This document shows, in pieces, positions 20,899-33,670 of a DNA stretch of 64,000 nucleotides. The stretch covers positions 999,501 through 1,063,500 of the forward strand of contig CANTAL010000002.1 of NCBI GenBank assembly GCA_947650365.1. Reading direction: 5' to 3'. Both the position numbers and the translations under genes were made by a program. The first letter of the stretch is position 1, and each line of letters begins with the position of its first letter. The stretch is from Chamaelirium japonicum (taxonomy: Eukaryota > Streptophyta > Magnoliopsida > Liliales > Melanthiaceae). The notes under the pieces were generated by a model. That model was not told the DNA's origin. It saw only the letters and a list, made by a program, of their open reading frames with translations, and searched no databases.

Positions 20899-23800
20899 AA
20901 GTGGAGGTTTGTAATTTAGATTCCTTCTTACTTCACACCTATAATCGTGGCCAATGGACTAGAGCAGGACTTATTCTCTTTTATCTTTTCATTTATTTAT
21001 CCGTTCTCTTCTCTCTTCCTCTCTCTCTTCTGTCTTCGTTTTTCTCTCTGTTTTCTTGTGACTGGTCAGGTGGGCTTGACATGTTCGTACTAATAACGTG
21101 TTGTGAGATGGGAGAAAGAGAGCTGTCAAAAGTGCCCCACCCTAAAGGGGTTGTATAAATATTGAGAAGTAAAGTTTTGGAATTTAGATTTCTTCTTACT
21201 TCATACCTATACCCATGGCCAATGGACTAGAGCAGGACTTCTTCTTTCTTCTCTTTTTGTTTATCTCTCCATTCTCTTCTCTCTCTTCTATCTTCATTTC
21301 TCTCTCTGCTTTCTTGTGACTGGTCGGCTAGGATAGACATGTTCGTGCTGATAACGTATTGTGAGATAGGAGAAATAAAGAGATATCAAATATGCCCCGC
21401 ACGAAAGGGGTCATATAAATATTAAGAAGTAGAGTTTTGTAATTTTGATTCCTTCTTACTTCATGTCTATACCTGTGGCCAATGGACGAGAGCTGGATTT
21501 CTTCTCTCTTCTCTCTTTATTTATTTCTTCGTTCTCTTCTCTCTTCTTATCTTTCTTCTGTTTTTGTTTCTCTTTCCATTTTCTTGTGACTGGTCGGCTG
21601 AGCTCAACATGTTCGTGCTGATAACATGTTGTGAGATAGGACAAAGAGATGGGAGAGATCCGACAGGTCGTATAAATAATATATAAACATGGAAGAGATT
21701 CGACGGGTCGTATAAATATTGAAAAGTAGAGATGAGATAAGAAGTCCTGCTCCAATCCATTAGCCACGGATATAGGTGCGAAGTAAGAAGGAATCTAAAT
21801 TCCCAAACTCCACAGAAGAGAGAGAAAAAGAGATAAGAGAACGGAGAGATAAATGAATACAGAAAAGAAAGAAGAAGAGAGAAGAGAACAGAGAGATAAA
21901 CGAAGAGAGAAGAGAGAAGAAGTCCTGCTTCAATCCATTGGCAACGGGTATAGGTGTAAAGTAAGAAGGAATCTAAATTCTAAAACTCCACAAAAGAAAG
22001 AGAAGAAGAGAGAAGAGAACAGAGAGATATATAAAGAGAGAATAAAGAAGAAGTCCTGCTCCAATCAATTGGCCATGGGTATAAGTATGAAGTATGTAAG
22101 AATCTAAATTCTAAAACTCCACTTCTGTCTTCGTTTCTCTCTCCGTTTTCTTGTGACTGGTCGGTTGGGCTCGATATTATCGTGCTGATAATGTGTTATG
22201 TGATGGAAGAAAGAGAGAGCCGTCAAATGTGCCTTACCCTAATGGGGTCGTATAAATATTGAGAAGTGGAGTTTTGGAATTTAGATTCGTTCTTACTTCA
22301 TATCTCTACTCGTGGGTAGTGGACTGGAGTAGGACTTCTTATCTCTTATCTCTTTATATCTTTTTATTCTCTCCTTTTTTCTTCTCTCTTTTTATTCTTT
22401 ATTTCTTTCTCTATTTTCTTGTGACTGGTCGGTTGGGATCGACATGTTCATGCTTATAATGTGTTGTGAGAAGAGAAAAGAAGAGAGAAGAGAATTAAGA
22501 GATAAATGAAGAGAGAAAAGAGAAGATGTCTTGCTCCAGTCCACTCACCATGGGTATTGGTGTGAAGTAAAAAGGAATCTAAATTCCAAAACTCCACTAT
22601 TTAATAATATAATTAAATCTCTCCGTTCTCTTCTCTCTTCTCCTATGGATTAGGGTTTCCCATAGATTGCTTAGGCCCTAAGTAAGTTTACCCTATAAAT
22701 AATATATAACCCCTTTAGGGTGGGGTACGTTTGACGACTCTCCCTTTCTCCCATCTCATAATACGTTATCAGCTCGACCATGTCGAGCCCAGCTGACCAG
22801 TTACAAGAAAATGGACAGAAAAACAAAGACAGAAGTGGAGTTTTGGAATTTAGATTCCTTCTTACTTCACACCTATACCCATCGCCAATAGACTGGATCA
22901 GGACTTCTTCTTACTTCTCTCTTCATTTATCTCTTTATTCTCTTCTCTCTTATTCTCTCTTCTCTATCTTCATTTCTCTCTCCGTTTTCTTGCGACTAGT
23001 CGGTTGGGCTTGACATGTTCGTACTGATAACGTGTTAAAAGATGGGAGAAAGAGAGAGCCGTCAAACATGTCCAACCCTAAAGGGGTCATATATTATTTA
23101 TAGGATAAGCTTACTTAGGGCCTAAACAATCTATTAGAAACCTAAAAAGATTTAAAAATAGTATCATCTCAATGTCTAAATATATTAAATAGTTATTTAA
23201 ATTAATAAATCTGGACAGGAACAAGACTTAAATAATTTAAAAACCAAATTAAATATCTCAATGTATATTAACTAATTATTTATGATATTTAAATAATTAA
23301 ATAGAACAAACTTATATTTAATACTATAAATGAAGACAGAATTAAGAGGAGAACGAAGAGATAAACAAAGATAGAAGACAGAATAAGTCTTGCTCCAGTC
23401 TATTGGCCACGAGTATAGGTGTGAAGTAAGAAGGAATCTAAATTCCAAAACTCTATAGAAAAGAGAAAAGAAGAGAGAAGAGAATAGAGTGATAAATAAA
23501 GACAGAAGATAGAAGAAGTCCTGCTTCAGTCCATTGGTCACGGGTATAGGTGTGAAGTAAGAAGGAATCTAAATTCTAAAACTCCACTTATGTCTTTGTT
23601 TCTCTCTCCATTTTCTTACGACTGGTCGGTTGGGCTCGATATGTTTGTACTGATAACGTGTTGTGAGATGGGAGAAAGTGAGGCGTCGAATGTTCCCCAC
23701 CCTAACGGGGTCGTATAAATATTAAAAAGTTGACTTTTAGAATTTAGATTCCTTCTTACTTCACATCTATACCCGTGGCTAATGGACTGGGGCAGGACTC

Positions 23801-26434
23801 TTCTCTCTCTTTTCTCTCAGTTCTATTCCCTCTTCTCCTATGGATTTGGGTTACCCATAGATTGCTTAGGCCCTAGGTAAGCTTACCCTATAAATAATAT
23901 AAGACCCCTTTAAGGTAGGGCATATTTGACGATACTCTCTTTCTCCCATCTCACAATAAGTTATAGCACGAACATATCGAGCCCAGTCAACCAGTCACAA
24001 GAAAACGGAGGGAGAGACGAAGACAGAAGAGAGAAAAGAAAAGAGAAGAGAATGGAGAGATAAACAAAGAAAGGAGAGAGAATAAGTCCTGCTTCAGTCC
24101 ATTCATCATGGGTATAGGTGTGAAGTAAGAAGGAATCTAAATTCCAAAACTCTACTACTTAATAGTATCATCTCAATGTTAATATGATTATCATAGTAAA
24201 TTTTAAAACTTTCTTTGTTTCAATTAAATGATTAATTTAATTAAAAAAATTATAGTAACATTATCAGCACAAAAAGAGAAGAAGTCCTGCTCAAGTCCAT
24301 TAGCCACAGGTATAGATATGAAGTAAGATGGAATCTAAATTCCCAAAATCCACTTCTCAATATTTATACGACCCCTTTAGGGTAGGGCACGTCTAACGGC
24401 TCTCTCTTTCTTCTATCTCATAACACATTATCAGTGCAAACATGTCAAGCCTAGCCTACCATTCACAAGAAAATAGAGAGAGAAACGAAGACAGAAAAAA
24501 GAGAAGAAGAGAGAAAATAAAACGAAGAGAGAAACAAAGATAAAAGAGAGAGAAGAAGTCCTATTCCAGTCCTTTAGCCACGGGTATAGGAGTGAAGTAA
24601 GAAGGAATCTAAATTCTAAAACTCAACTTCTCAATATTTATACGACCCCTTCAGGGTAGGGCATATTTGATGGCTCTTTCATTCTCCTATCTCACAACAC
24701 GTTATCAGTACGAACATGTCAAGCCCAGCCGACCAGTCATAAGAAAACAAAGAGAAAAACGAAGATAGAAGAGAGAGAAAAAGAGAAAAGAGAACAGATA
24801 GATAAATGAAAGGAGAAGAGAGAAGAAGTCTTGCTCTAGTCTATTGGCCACAGGTATAGGTGTGAAGTATAAAGGAATCTAAATTCCCAAACTCTACTTC
24901 TCAATAATATAATTAATTTTCTCCATTCTCTTCTCTCTTCTCCCATGGATTAGGGTTTCCCATAGATTGCTTAGGCCCTAGGTATGTTTACCCTATAAAT
25001 AATAAATAATATCTGATCCCTTTAGGGTGGGTTATGTTTGACGACTCTTCCTTTCTCCTATCTCACTACACATTTTCAGCACAAACATATTGAGCCCAGC
25101 CGACCAGTCGTAAGAAAATAGAGAGAGAACGAAGACAGAAGTAGAGTTTTGGAATTTAGATTCATTCTTACTTCATACCTAAACCCATGGCCATGGACTG
25201 GAGTAGGACTACTTCTCTCTTTTCTCTTGATTTATCTCTCCGTTTTTTTCTCTCTTCTTCTTTCTCTTCTGTCTTTGTTTCTTTCTCCATTTTCTTGTAA
25301 CTGGTCGGCTGGACTCGACATGTTCGTGCTTATAACGTGTTGTGAGATAGGAAAAAGAGAGAACCGTTACACGTGCCCCTCCCTAAAAGGCTCGTATAAA
25401 TATTAAGAAGTAAAGTTTTGGAATTTAGATTCCTTCTTACTTCACACCTATACCTATGGCTAATGAACTGAAGCAGGACTTCTTCTCTCTTCTTTCTTCA
25501 TTTATCTTTCTGTTCTCTTCTCTCTTTTTCCCTCTCTTCTATCTTTGTTACTTTCTCTGTTTTCTTGTGACTGGTCGGTTGGGCTCGATATGTTCATGCT
25601 GATAACATATTGTGAGAAGAGAGAAGAGAACCTAAATAAAATATTTAAATCTCTCTAGTTTTAATAATTAAATAGAAGTCTGTCCTCATTTTCTCTCTCT
25701 TCTGTGGAATTTTGGAATTTAGATTTCTTATTACATCACACCTAATCCTGTGCCCAATGGACTGGAGCAGGACTTTTTCTCTCTTCTCTATTCGTTTATC
25801 TTTTAGTTCTCTTCTCTCTTCTTCTCCTTTCTCTTCTCTCTCTTTTTTGGAGTTTTGGAATTTAGATTCTTTCTTACTTCATATTTATACCCGTGGCCAA
25901 TGGACTAGAGCAGGACTTCTTATCCCCTTCTCTCTTCATTTATCTCTCTGTTCTCTTCTCTCTTCTACCTAAATAATTTAATTAAATAATATAATTATTT
26001 AATTAAGAGAGAAATAAAGACAGAAGAGAGAGAAGAAGAGAGAAGAGAAAGGAGAGATAAACAACAAGACTTCTTCTCTCTTCTTTTTTTTATTTATCTC
26101 TATGTTTTCTTCTCTATTCTTCTCTCTCTTCTCTGTTCTCTTCTCTCTTCTTCTCTCTCATCTGTGAAGTTTTGGAATTTAGATTCCTTCTTACTTCACA
26201 CCTATACCCGTGGCCAATGGACTGGAGCAGGACTTCTTCTCCCCTTCTCTCTTCGTTTATCTCTCCGTTCTCTTATCTCTTCTACCTAAATAATTTAATT
26301 AAATAATATAATTATTTAATTAAGTGAGAAACAAAGACAAAAGAGAGAAGAAGAGAGATGAGAATAGTCCATTGGCCATGGGTATAAGTGTGAAGTAATA
26401 AGGAATCTAAATTTCAAAACTCCATAAAAAAGAG
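20899..26434. repeat. Array modules, mixed orientation
   Basis: About 5.5 kb of modules with frequent flips. Reverse: about 20899-21726, 22120-22465, 22830-23140, 23589-23810 and 25141-25960. Forward: about 21727-22119, 22466-22829, 23330-23588 and 23811-25140. Truncated LTR-like promoter parts lie near 22650-22770, 23840-23960 and 24950-25060. A Z/W-left fragment is at 24163-24263, a reversed L linker at about 25628-25690 and J2 AT palindromes at 25968-26011 and 26285-26325. No gene is visible. Confidence 0.75.
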
Positions 26435-28609
26435 AGAAGATAAAGATAGGCTTCTATTTAATTATTAAAACTATTGAGATTTATATTATTTTATTTAGCT
26501 TCTCTTCTCTCTTCTTACAACACGTTATCAGCACGAACATGTCGAGCCCAACCGACTAGTCAGAAGAAAATAGAGAAAGAAATAAAGACAGAAGAGTGAG
26601 AAAAAGATAGAAAAGAACGGAGAGATAAACGAAGAGAGAAGAGATAAGATGTCCTGCTCCAGTCCATTCACCACGGGTATAGGTGTGAAATAAAATGGAC
26701 TCTAAATTTCAAAACTCAACTTCTCTATATTTATATGACCCCTTTAGGGTGTGGTACGTATGACGGCTCTCTCTTTCTCCCATCTCATAACACGTTATAA
26801 ACAAGAACATATCGTACCCAGTCGACCAATCACAAGAAAATGGAGAGAGAAACGAAGACATAAGAAAGAGAAGAGAGAAGAGGACAGAGAGATAAAAGAA
26901 GAGAGAAGAAAGAAGAAGTCATGCTCAAGTCCATTGGCCACGGGTATTGGTGTGAAATAAGAAGGAATCTAAATTCAAAAACTCCATAGAAGAAAGTGAA
27001 GAAGAGAGAAGAGAACGGAGAGATAATTAAAGATAGAAGAGAGAAGAAGTCCTACTCCTATCCATTGGCTATGGGTATAGGTATGAAGTAAGAAGGAATC
27101 TAAATTCCAAAACTTTACTTCTGTCTTTATTTCTCTCTTCGTTTACTACAACTGGTTAGCTAGGCTCGAAATATTCATGCTGATAACTTATTGTGAGATA
27201 AGAGAAAGAGAGAGTTGTCAAACGTGCCCCATCCTAAAGGGGTCATAAATTATTTATTATTTATAAGGTAAGCATATTTAGGGCCTAAATAATCTATAGG
27301 AATCCCTAATCCATGGAAAAAAGAGAAGAAAATGGCGAGTGTAAATTATATTATTGAGAAGTAGAGTTTTGAAATTTAGATTACTTCTTCTCTCTTCTGT
27401 CTTCTTTTATCTCTTTATTCTCTTCTTTCTTGTTCTCTCTCTTCTATTTTTGTTTCTCTCTCTGTTTTCTTGTGATTGGTCAGCTGGGCTATATATGTTC
27501 ATACTGATAACGTACTGTGATATAGAAGAAAAAAGGAGCCGTCAAATATGCCCCACCCTAAAGGGGTCATATAAATATTGAGAAGTTAAGTTTTGGAATT
27601 TATATTCCTTCTTACTTCACACCTATACCCATGGCCAATGGCCTAGAGTAGGACTTCTTCTTTCTTCGTTTATTTTTTCGTTCACTTCTCTAATTTTCTC
27701 TCTCTCTCTCTCTCTTCTATCTTCGTTTCTCTCTCCGTTTTCTTCTCTCTTTTTCTCTCTCTTCTATCTTCGTTTCTTTCTTCATTTTCTTGTGAATGGT
27801 AGGCTGGGCTCGATATATTCGTGTTGATAATATATTATGAGGTAGAAGAAAGGGAGATCTATAAAATGTGCCCCACCCTAAAGGTGCCATATAAATATTG
27901 AGAAGTGGAGTTTTGTAATTTAGATTCCTTCTTACTTCATATCTATACCCGTGGCTAATGGACTGTAGTAGGACTTCTTCTCTTTTCGTGCTGATAATAT
28001 TACTAAATTTTTTTAATTAAAATAATCATTTAATTAAAATGAAGAGAGTTTTGGAATTTACTATGATAATCATAATAACATTGAGATGATACTATTGAGA
28101 AATAGAGTTTTAGAATTTAGATTTCTTCTTTTTGTTTCTCTCTCCGTTTTCTTATGACTGGTCGGCTGGGCTCGACATGTTCGTGCTGATAACGTATTAT
28201 GAGATGGGAGAAAAAGAAAGTCGTCAAACATGCCCCACCCTAAAGGGGTTGTATATTATTTATAGGGTATGCTTACTTAGGGCCTAAGTAATCTATGGGA
28301 AACCCTAATCCATAGGAGAAGATAGAAGAGATCGGAGAGATTTAATTATATTATTGAGAAGTGGAGTTTTGGATTTTAAATTCCTTCTTACTTCACACCT
28401 ATACCCTTGGCGAATGGACTAGAGTAAGACTTCTCTTTTGTCTCTTCATTTATCTCTCCATTCTCTTCTCTCTTCTCACAATACGTTATCAGTACGAACA
28501 TATCGAGCCCAGCCGACCATTCACAAGAAAACGGTGCGAGAAACGAAGAAAGAAGAGAGGGAAGAAGAAAGAAGAGAACGGAGAGATAAATAAAGAAAGA
28601 AGAAGAGAA

Positions 28610-28780
28610 ATAAAATATTTTTTATGCTCATAAATTTATATTAATTATTTAATAATTATGTAATGTTTTATAATTAAATATTTAAATAATAACATTGAGA
28701 TAATACGATTTGAATATTTAAAGAAATAATATACTTTATAATATTTAAAGAAATATTAATTAAAATAAATAAGCAATCTT
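28610..28780 (+). repeat. K linker
   Basis: AT-rich linker from TAAAATATTTTTTATGCTCA to AAATAAGCAATC. It lies 2.2 kb after the L linker in this higher-order copy. Confidence 0.75.
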
Positions 28781-29490
28781 TTATCTCACAACATATTATC
28801 AGCACGAACATGTCAAACCCAGCAGACCAGTTACAAAAAAATAAAGAGAGAAATGAAGACAGAAATGAGAGAAGGAGAGAGAAGAGAACGGAGAGATAAA
28901 CGAAGTGAGAAGAGAGAAGAAGTCATGCTCCAGTCCATTCGACACGAGTATAGGTGTAAAGTAAGAAGGAATCTAAATTCCAAAACTTCACTTCTCAATA
29001 ATATAATTAAATCTCTCCATTCTCTTCTCTCTTCTCCTATGGATTCGGGTTTCCTATAGATTGCTTAGGCTTTAAGTAAACTTACGCTATAAATAATAAA
29101 CGACCCCTTTAGGGTGCGGCACATATGACGGCTCTCTCTTTCTCCCATCACACAATATGTTATCAGTACGAACATATCGAGCCAAGCTGACCAGTTACAA
29201 AAAAACAGAGAGAAAAACGAAGACAAAAGAGAGAGAAGAAGAGAACGAAGAGAACAAAGAGATAAATGAAGAGAGAAAAGATAAGAAGTCCTACTCCAGT
29301 CCATTTGCCATGGGTATAGGTGTGAAGTAAGGAGGAATCTAAATTCCAAAACTCCACAGAAGAGAGAAAATATGAAAGAAGAGAATAGAGCGACAAATAA
29401 AAAGAGAAGAGAGAAGTAGTCTTGCTCAAGCCCATTGGCCACGGGTATAGGTGTGAAGTAAGAAGGAATCTAAATTACAAAACTCCACTT

Positions 29491-30197
29491 CTCAATAGTA
29501 TCATCTCAACATTATTATGATTATCATAGTAATATTACTATACTTTTTTTAATTAAATTAATCATTTATTTAATTATTAAATAATTTAAATAATTTAATA
29601 ATTTAAATAATTTAATAATTAAGTTTTTAGTAAAATAATTAATTTTTTAAGTTATTTAATTATTTTAATTATTTATTATTATTATATTATTAAATTATTA
29701 AATTATATACTGATTTAAATATTTAAATTATTAAATAAAGAAATATTAATTTAATTATATTATATATTAATTTATTTATTTTATAAGTTATTTCTTAAAT
29801 TATTATTTTATTTTTAATTAATTAAATAATAAGTCACTTATTGAAATATTTAAAAACTTAATTAGTGAAGAAATATATTAAATATATTATTTACTAATAT
29901 GAAAAAATAATTTAATTATTAAATAATTTTATAGTTAAATAAATAATTAAAAAAAATTATTATACAATTAAATAATTATTTTATTAAATTATAAAATATT
30001 AATTGAAATTAATAAAAAATTAATTATTTAATTAAGTAATAAAAATAAAAAATAATTCTATAACTTTTTACTAATTATTTAAATAATTAGTTAATTATTT
30101 TAATAATAGGAAGTAAAGAAGGAAGATGAGGTAATCCAAATTTTTTATTTTAAAAATAATTTATATTTTTCTTCAAAAAAATTTAAAACATTATAAC
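29491..30197 (+). repeat. AT-rich Z block
   Basis: From CTCAATAGTATCATCTCAAC to TTTAAAACATTATAAC, with the GGAAGTAAAGAAGG tail near 30110. It is followed by the LTR-like module. Confidence 0.8.
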
Positions 30198-30423
30198 TGT
30201 TATGAGATCGTTCGATAGGATGGCTATCCACCGTTTGATCTCTCCCTTGGATTATGATTTTCTATATATTGCTTAGACCCTAAGTAAGCTTACCCTATAA
30301 ATAATATACGACCACTTTTCCATAGATTGCTTAGGCCTTAAGTAAGCTTACTCTATAAAGAATATACGATCCTTTTAGGGTGGGGCACATTTGACGGCTC
30401 TCTTTTTTTCCCATTTCACAATA
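30198..30423 (+). repeat. LTR-like module with 59-bp internal duplication
   Basis: 226 bp from TGTTATGAGATCG to TTTCACAATA. The part CATAGATTGCTTAGG through TATACGA is present twice, giving two TATAAATA/TATAAAGA-type sites. The same 226-bp form is at 44663-44888 and 50119-50344; other complete modules are 167-168 bp. Confidence 0.8.
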
Positions 30424-31682
30424 CGTTATCAACTCAAACATATCAAGCCTAGCTGACCAGTCATAAGAAAACGAAGAGAGAAATGAAGACAAAAGAGAGA
30501 TAAGAAGAAAGAAGAGAACGGAGAGATAAACGAAAAGAGAAAACAGAAGAAGTCCTACTCTAGTCCATTGGCCACGAGTATAGGTCTGAAGTAAGAAGGA
30601 ATCTAAATTCCAAAACTCCACTTCTCAATAGTATTATCTCAATATTATTTTAATTATCATAGTAATATTACTATAATTTTTTAAATAAATTATTTATTTA
30701 TTTAATTATTAAAAAGGTGTGAAGTAAGAAGGAATCTAAATTCCAAAACTCCTTTTCTTAATATTTATATGACTCCTTTAGGGTGGGGCATGTTTGATGG
30801 CTCTCTCTTTCTCCCATCTCATAATATATTATCAGCACGAACATGTCAAGCCCAGCCAACCAATCACAAGAAAACAGAGAGAGAAACGAAGACAGAAAAG
30901 AGAGAAGAAGAGAGAAGAGAACGAAGATATAAAAGAAGATGGAAGAGAGGAGAAGTTCTGCTCCAGTCCATTGGCCACGGGTATAGGTGTTAAGTAAGAA
31001 GAAATCTAAATTCCAAGACTCCACAAAAGAGAGAGAAGAAGAGGGAAGAGAACAAAGAGATAAATAAAGAAAGAAGAGAGAAGAAGTCCTTCTCTAGTCT
31101 ATTGGCCATGGGTATAGGTGTGAAGTAAGAAGGAATCTAAATTCCAAAACTCTACTTCTGTCTTCGTTTATGTCTCCGTTCTCTTCTCTCTTCTTTTCTC
31201 TTTTCTTTTCTCTTTTCTGTGTAGTTTTGGAATTTAGATTCCTTCTTAATTCACATATATACCCATGGCGAATGGACTGGAGCAGTACTTCTTCTCTTTT
31301 CATTTATGTATGCATTCTCTTCTCTCTTCTTCTCTCTTTTCTATCTTTGTTTCTTTCTTAATTAAATAATTATATTATTTAATTAAATTATTTATGTAGA
31401 AGAGAAAAAAGAATGGAAAGATAAACGAAGAGAGAAGGGGAGAAGAAGTCCTACTCCAGTCCATTCTCCATGGGTATAGGTGTAAATTAAAAAAGAATCT
31501 AAATTCCAAAACTCCACAGAAGAGAGAGAAGAAGGGAGAAGAGAACGGAGATGAGAGAGAAGAATAGAGAAGAGTGCATAGAGATAAACAAAGCGAGAGA
31601 ATAGGAGAAGTCCTGCTCCATTCCATTAGCCACGGGTATAGGTGTGAAATAATAAGGAATCTAAATTCCAAAACAACATAGA

Positions 31683-31965
31683 AGAGAGAGAAGACAAGGA
31701 TTGGCTTCTTTTTAATTATTCAAACTAAAGAGATTTATATTATTTTATTTAGATTCTCTTTTATCTTTTTATAGCATGTTATCAGTATAAATATGTCAAG
31801 CCCAACCGACTAGTCACAAAAAAACAAAGAGTGAAACAAAGACAGAAGAGTGATAAAAAGAGCAAAGAACGGAGAGATAAACGAAGAGAAAAAATAGAAG
31901 AAGTCCTACTCCAGTCCATTAGCCATGGGTATAGGTGTGAAGTAAGAAGAAATCTAAATTCCAAA
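31683..31965 (+). repeat. Start of a further higher-order copy, truncated
   Basis: The L linker (GATTGGCTTCTTTTTAATTA...ATTTAGATTCTC) and first forward module match 26435 and 46382, but the sequence breaks near 31965 at CTCTATACCTATAACC and continues with unrelated module order. Confidence 0.7.
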
Positions 31966-32776
31966 ACTCTATACCTATAACCTTGGCTAATTGACTGGAG
32001 CAGGACTTCTTCTTTTCTCTCTCTTTTCTCCTATGGATTTGGGTTTCCCAATTAACTGGAGCGGGACTTCTTCTCTTTTCTCCCATGAATATATGACCCT
32101 TTTAGGGTGGGGCATGTTTGACGGCACTTTCTTTCTCCCATATCATAACACGTTATCGGCACGAACATATTGAGCTGAGCCGACCAGCCATAAGAAAATG
32201 GAAAGAGAAATGAAGACAGAAGTAGAGTTTTGGAATTTATATTCTTTCTTACTTCACACCTATACCCGTGACCAATAGACTGGAGCACGACTTCTTCTCT
32301 CTTTTCTATTCATTTATCTCTCTATTATCTTCTTTCTCCTGTCTTTGTTTCTTTCTCTGTTTTCTTGTGACTGGTCGACTGGGCTTAACATGTTTGTGCT
32401 GATAACGTATTATGAGATTAAATAAGTATAATAAATAAAGAGATGGTAGAGATCCGATGGGTCGTATAAATATTGAGAAGTGCAGTTTTAGAATTTAGCT
32501 TTCTTCTTACTTCTTACATGTATCAATGGCTAATGGATTAGAGCAAGAGTTCTATTTTCTTCTCTCTTTGTTTATCTCTCCGTTCTCTTCTCTCTTCTTT
32601 AAAGAATATACGACCCCTTTAGGGTGGGGCACGTTTGACGGCTCTCTCTTTCTCCCATCTCACAACACGTTATCAATACAAACATATCGAAGAGAAAAGA
32701 GAGAAGAAGTTCTGTAATCAATTAACTATTTATTTAATTAGATTCCAAGGAGCTTGATATATTCGTATTGATAATG

Positions 32777-32942
32777 TATTTTGAAATGGGAAAAATAAAG
32801 CCGTCAAACATGCCCCACCCTAAAGGAGTCATATATTATTTATAGGATAAGCTTACTTAGGGCCTAAGCAATCTATAGGAAACCCTAATCCATGGGAGAG
32901 ATCCGATGGAGGGCAGTCATCCGATCGAACGATCTCATAATA
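32777..32942 (-). repeat. LTR-like module, reverse
   Basis: 166 bp reading TATTTTGAAATGGG at the left and CGATCTCATAATA at the right on the plus strand. It contains GAAACCCTAATCC and TATTATTTATAGG. It is flanked by TTGTAATGTTTTAAA, the reversed Z end. Confidence 0.75.
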
Positions 32943-33487
32943 GTTGTAATGTTTTAAATTTTTTTTTAAAAAATAATTATTATTTTTAAAGCAAAAAATT
33001 TGTTTATTTAAATTAATTATTTTACTAAAAACTTAATTTATAATTTTTTTAAATTATTAAATAATTTAAACAAAGACAAATAAGAGAGAAGACAGAAGAA
33101 GTCCTGCTCCAGTCCATTCACCACGAGTATAAGTGTGAAGTAAAAAGGAATCTAAATTCAAAAACTCCACTTCTCAATAGTATCATCTCAACATTACTAT
33201 GATTATCATAGTAAATTCTCTTCTCTTTTTGTTTTAATATAACGATTAATTTAATTAAAAAAATTATAGTAACAATACACCACTTAATTATCATAGTAAA
33301 AAAATAATATAAGAAGAGAGAAGATAATTAAATATTTATTTAATTATTTAATTATTTAACTATTTAATTGATTAAATAATTAAATTAATTAAATAATAGT
33401 AAGTAAAAAAAGAAGATGAGCCACACTCGAATTTTTTGCTTTAAAAATATTTTCATTTTTCTTTAAAAAAATATAAAACATTACAAC

Positions 33488-33654
33488 TATTTTGAGATCG
33501 TTCGATCAGATGGCTGTCAACATCGGATCTCTCCCATGGATTAGGCTTTCTCGTAGATTGCTTAGGCCCTAAGTAAGCTTACCCTATAAATAATATACGA
33601 TACCTTTAGGATGGGGCACGCTTGACTACCCTCTTTTTCTCCCATCTTACAACA
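33488..33654 (+). repeat. LTR-like module, complete
   Basis: 167 bp from TATTTTGAGATCG to CATCTTACAACA. It contains ATTAGGCTTTCTC (diverged telo-box-like), CCCTATAAATAATATACGA and a pyrimidine patch. CGTTATCAGCATGAATATG follows at once. It is preceded by ACATTACAAC of the Z tail. Confidence 0.75.
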
Positions 33655-33670
33655 CGTTATCAGCATGAAT
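33655..33670 (+). promoter_or_regulatory. Primer-site-like motif (representative)
   Basis: CGTTATCAGCATGAAT sits directly at the end of the LTR-like module. The consensus CGTTATCAGCACGA recurs dozens of times on each strand across the array, always at this place. It resembles the anticodon arm of cytoplasmic tRNA-Ile in reverse complement (recalled sequence), so internal tRNA priming is possible. Confidence 0.4.

Larger units (their letters stand above)
26435..31682. repeat. Higher-order repeat, complete copy A
   Basis: A 5.25-kb unit in the order: L linker (26435), forward modules, reverse modules (from 27120), truncated W (about 27998-28098), K linker (28610), forward modules, Z block (29491-30197), 226-bp LTR-like module (30198-30423), forward modules, reverse module, J2 palindrome (31358-31396), forward modules, next L (31683). 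Copy B (46382-52542) has the same landmarks in the same order with similar spacing. Confidence 0.8.

Noticed and set aside
30760-30800. TTTAGGG words suggesting telomere repeats
   Set aside because: Only one or two per module, never in tandem, so not a telomeric array.
33488-33654. Cassandra-type TRIM with 5S rRNA promoter in the LTR
   Set aside because: None of the 5S internal promoter words that I know are visible in the module.
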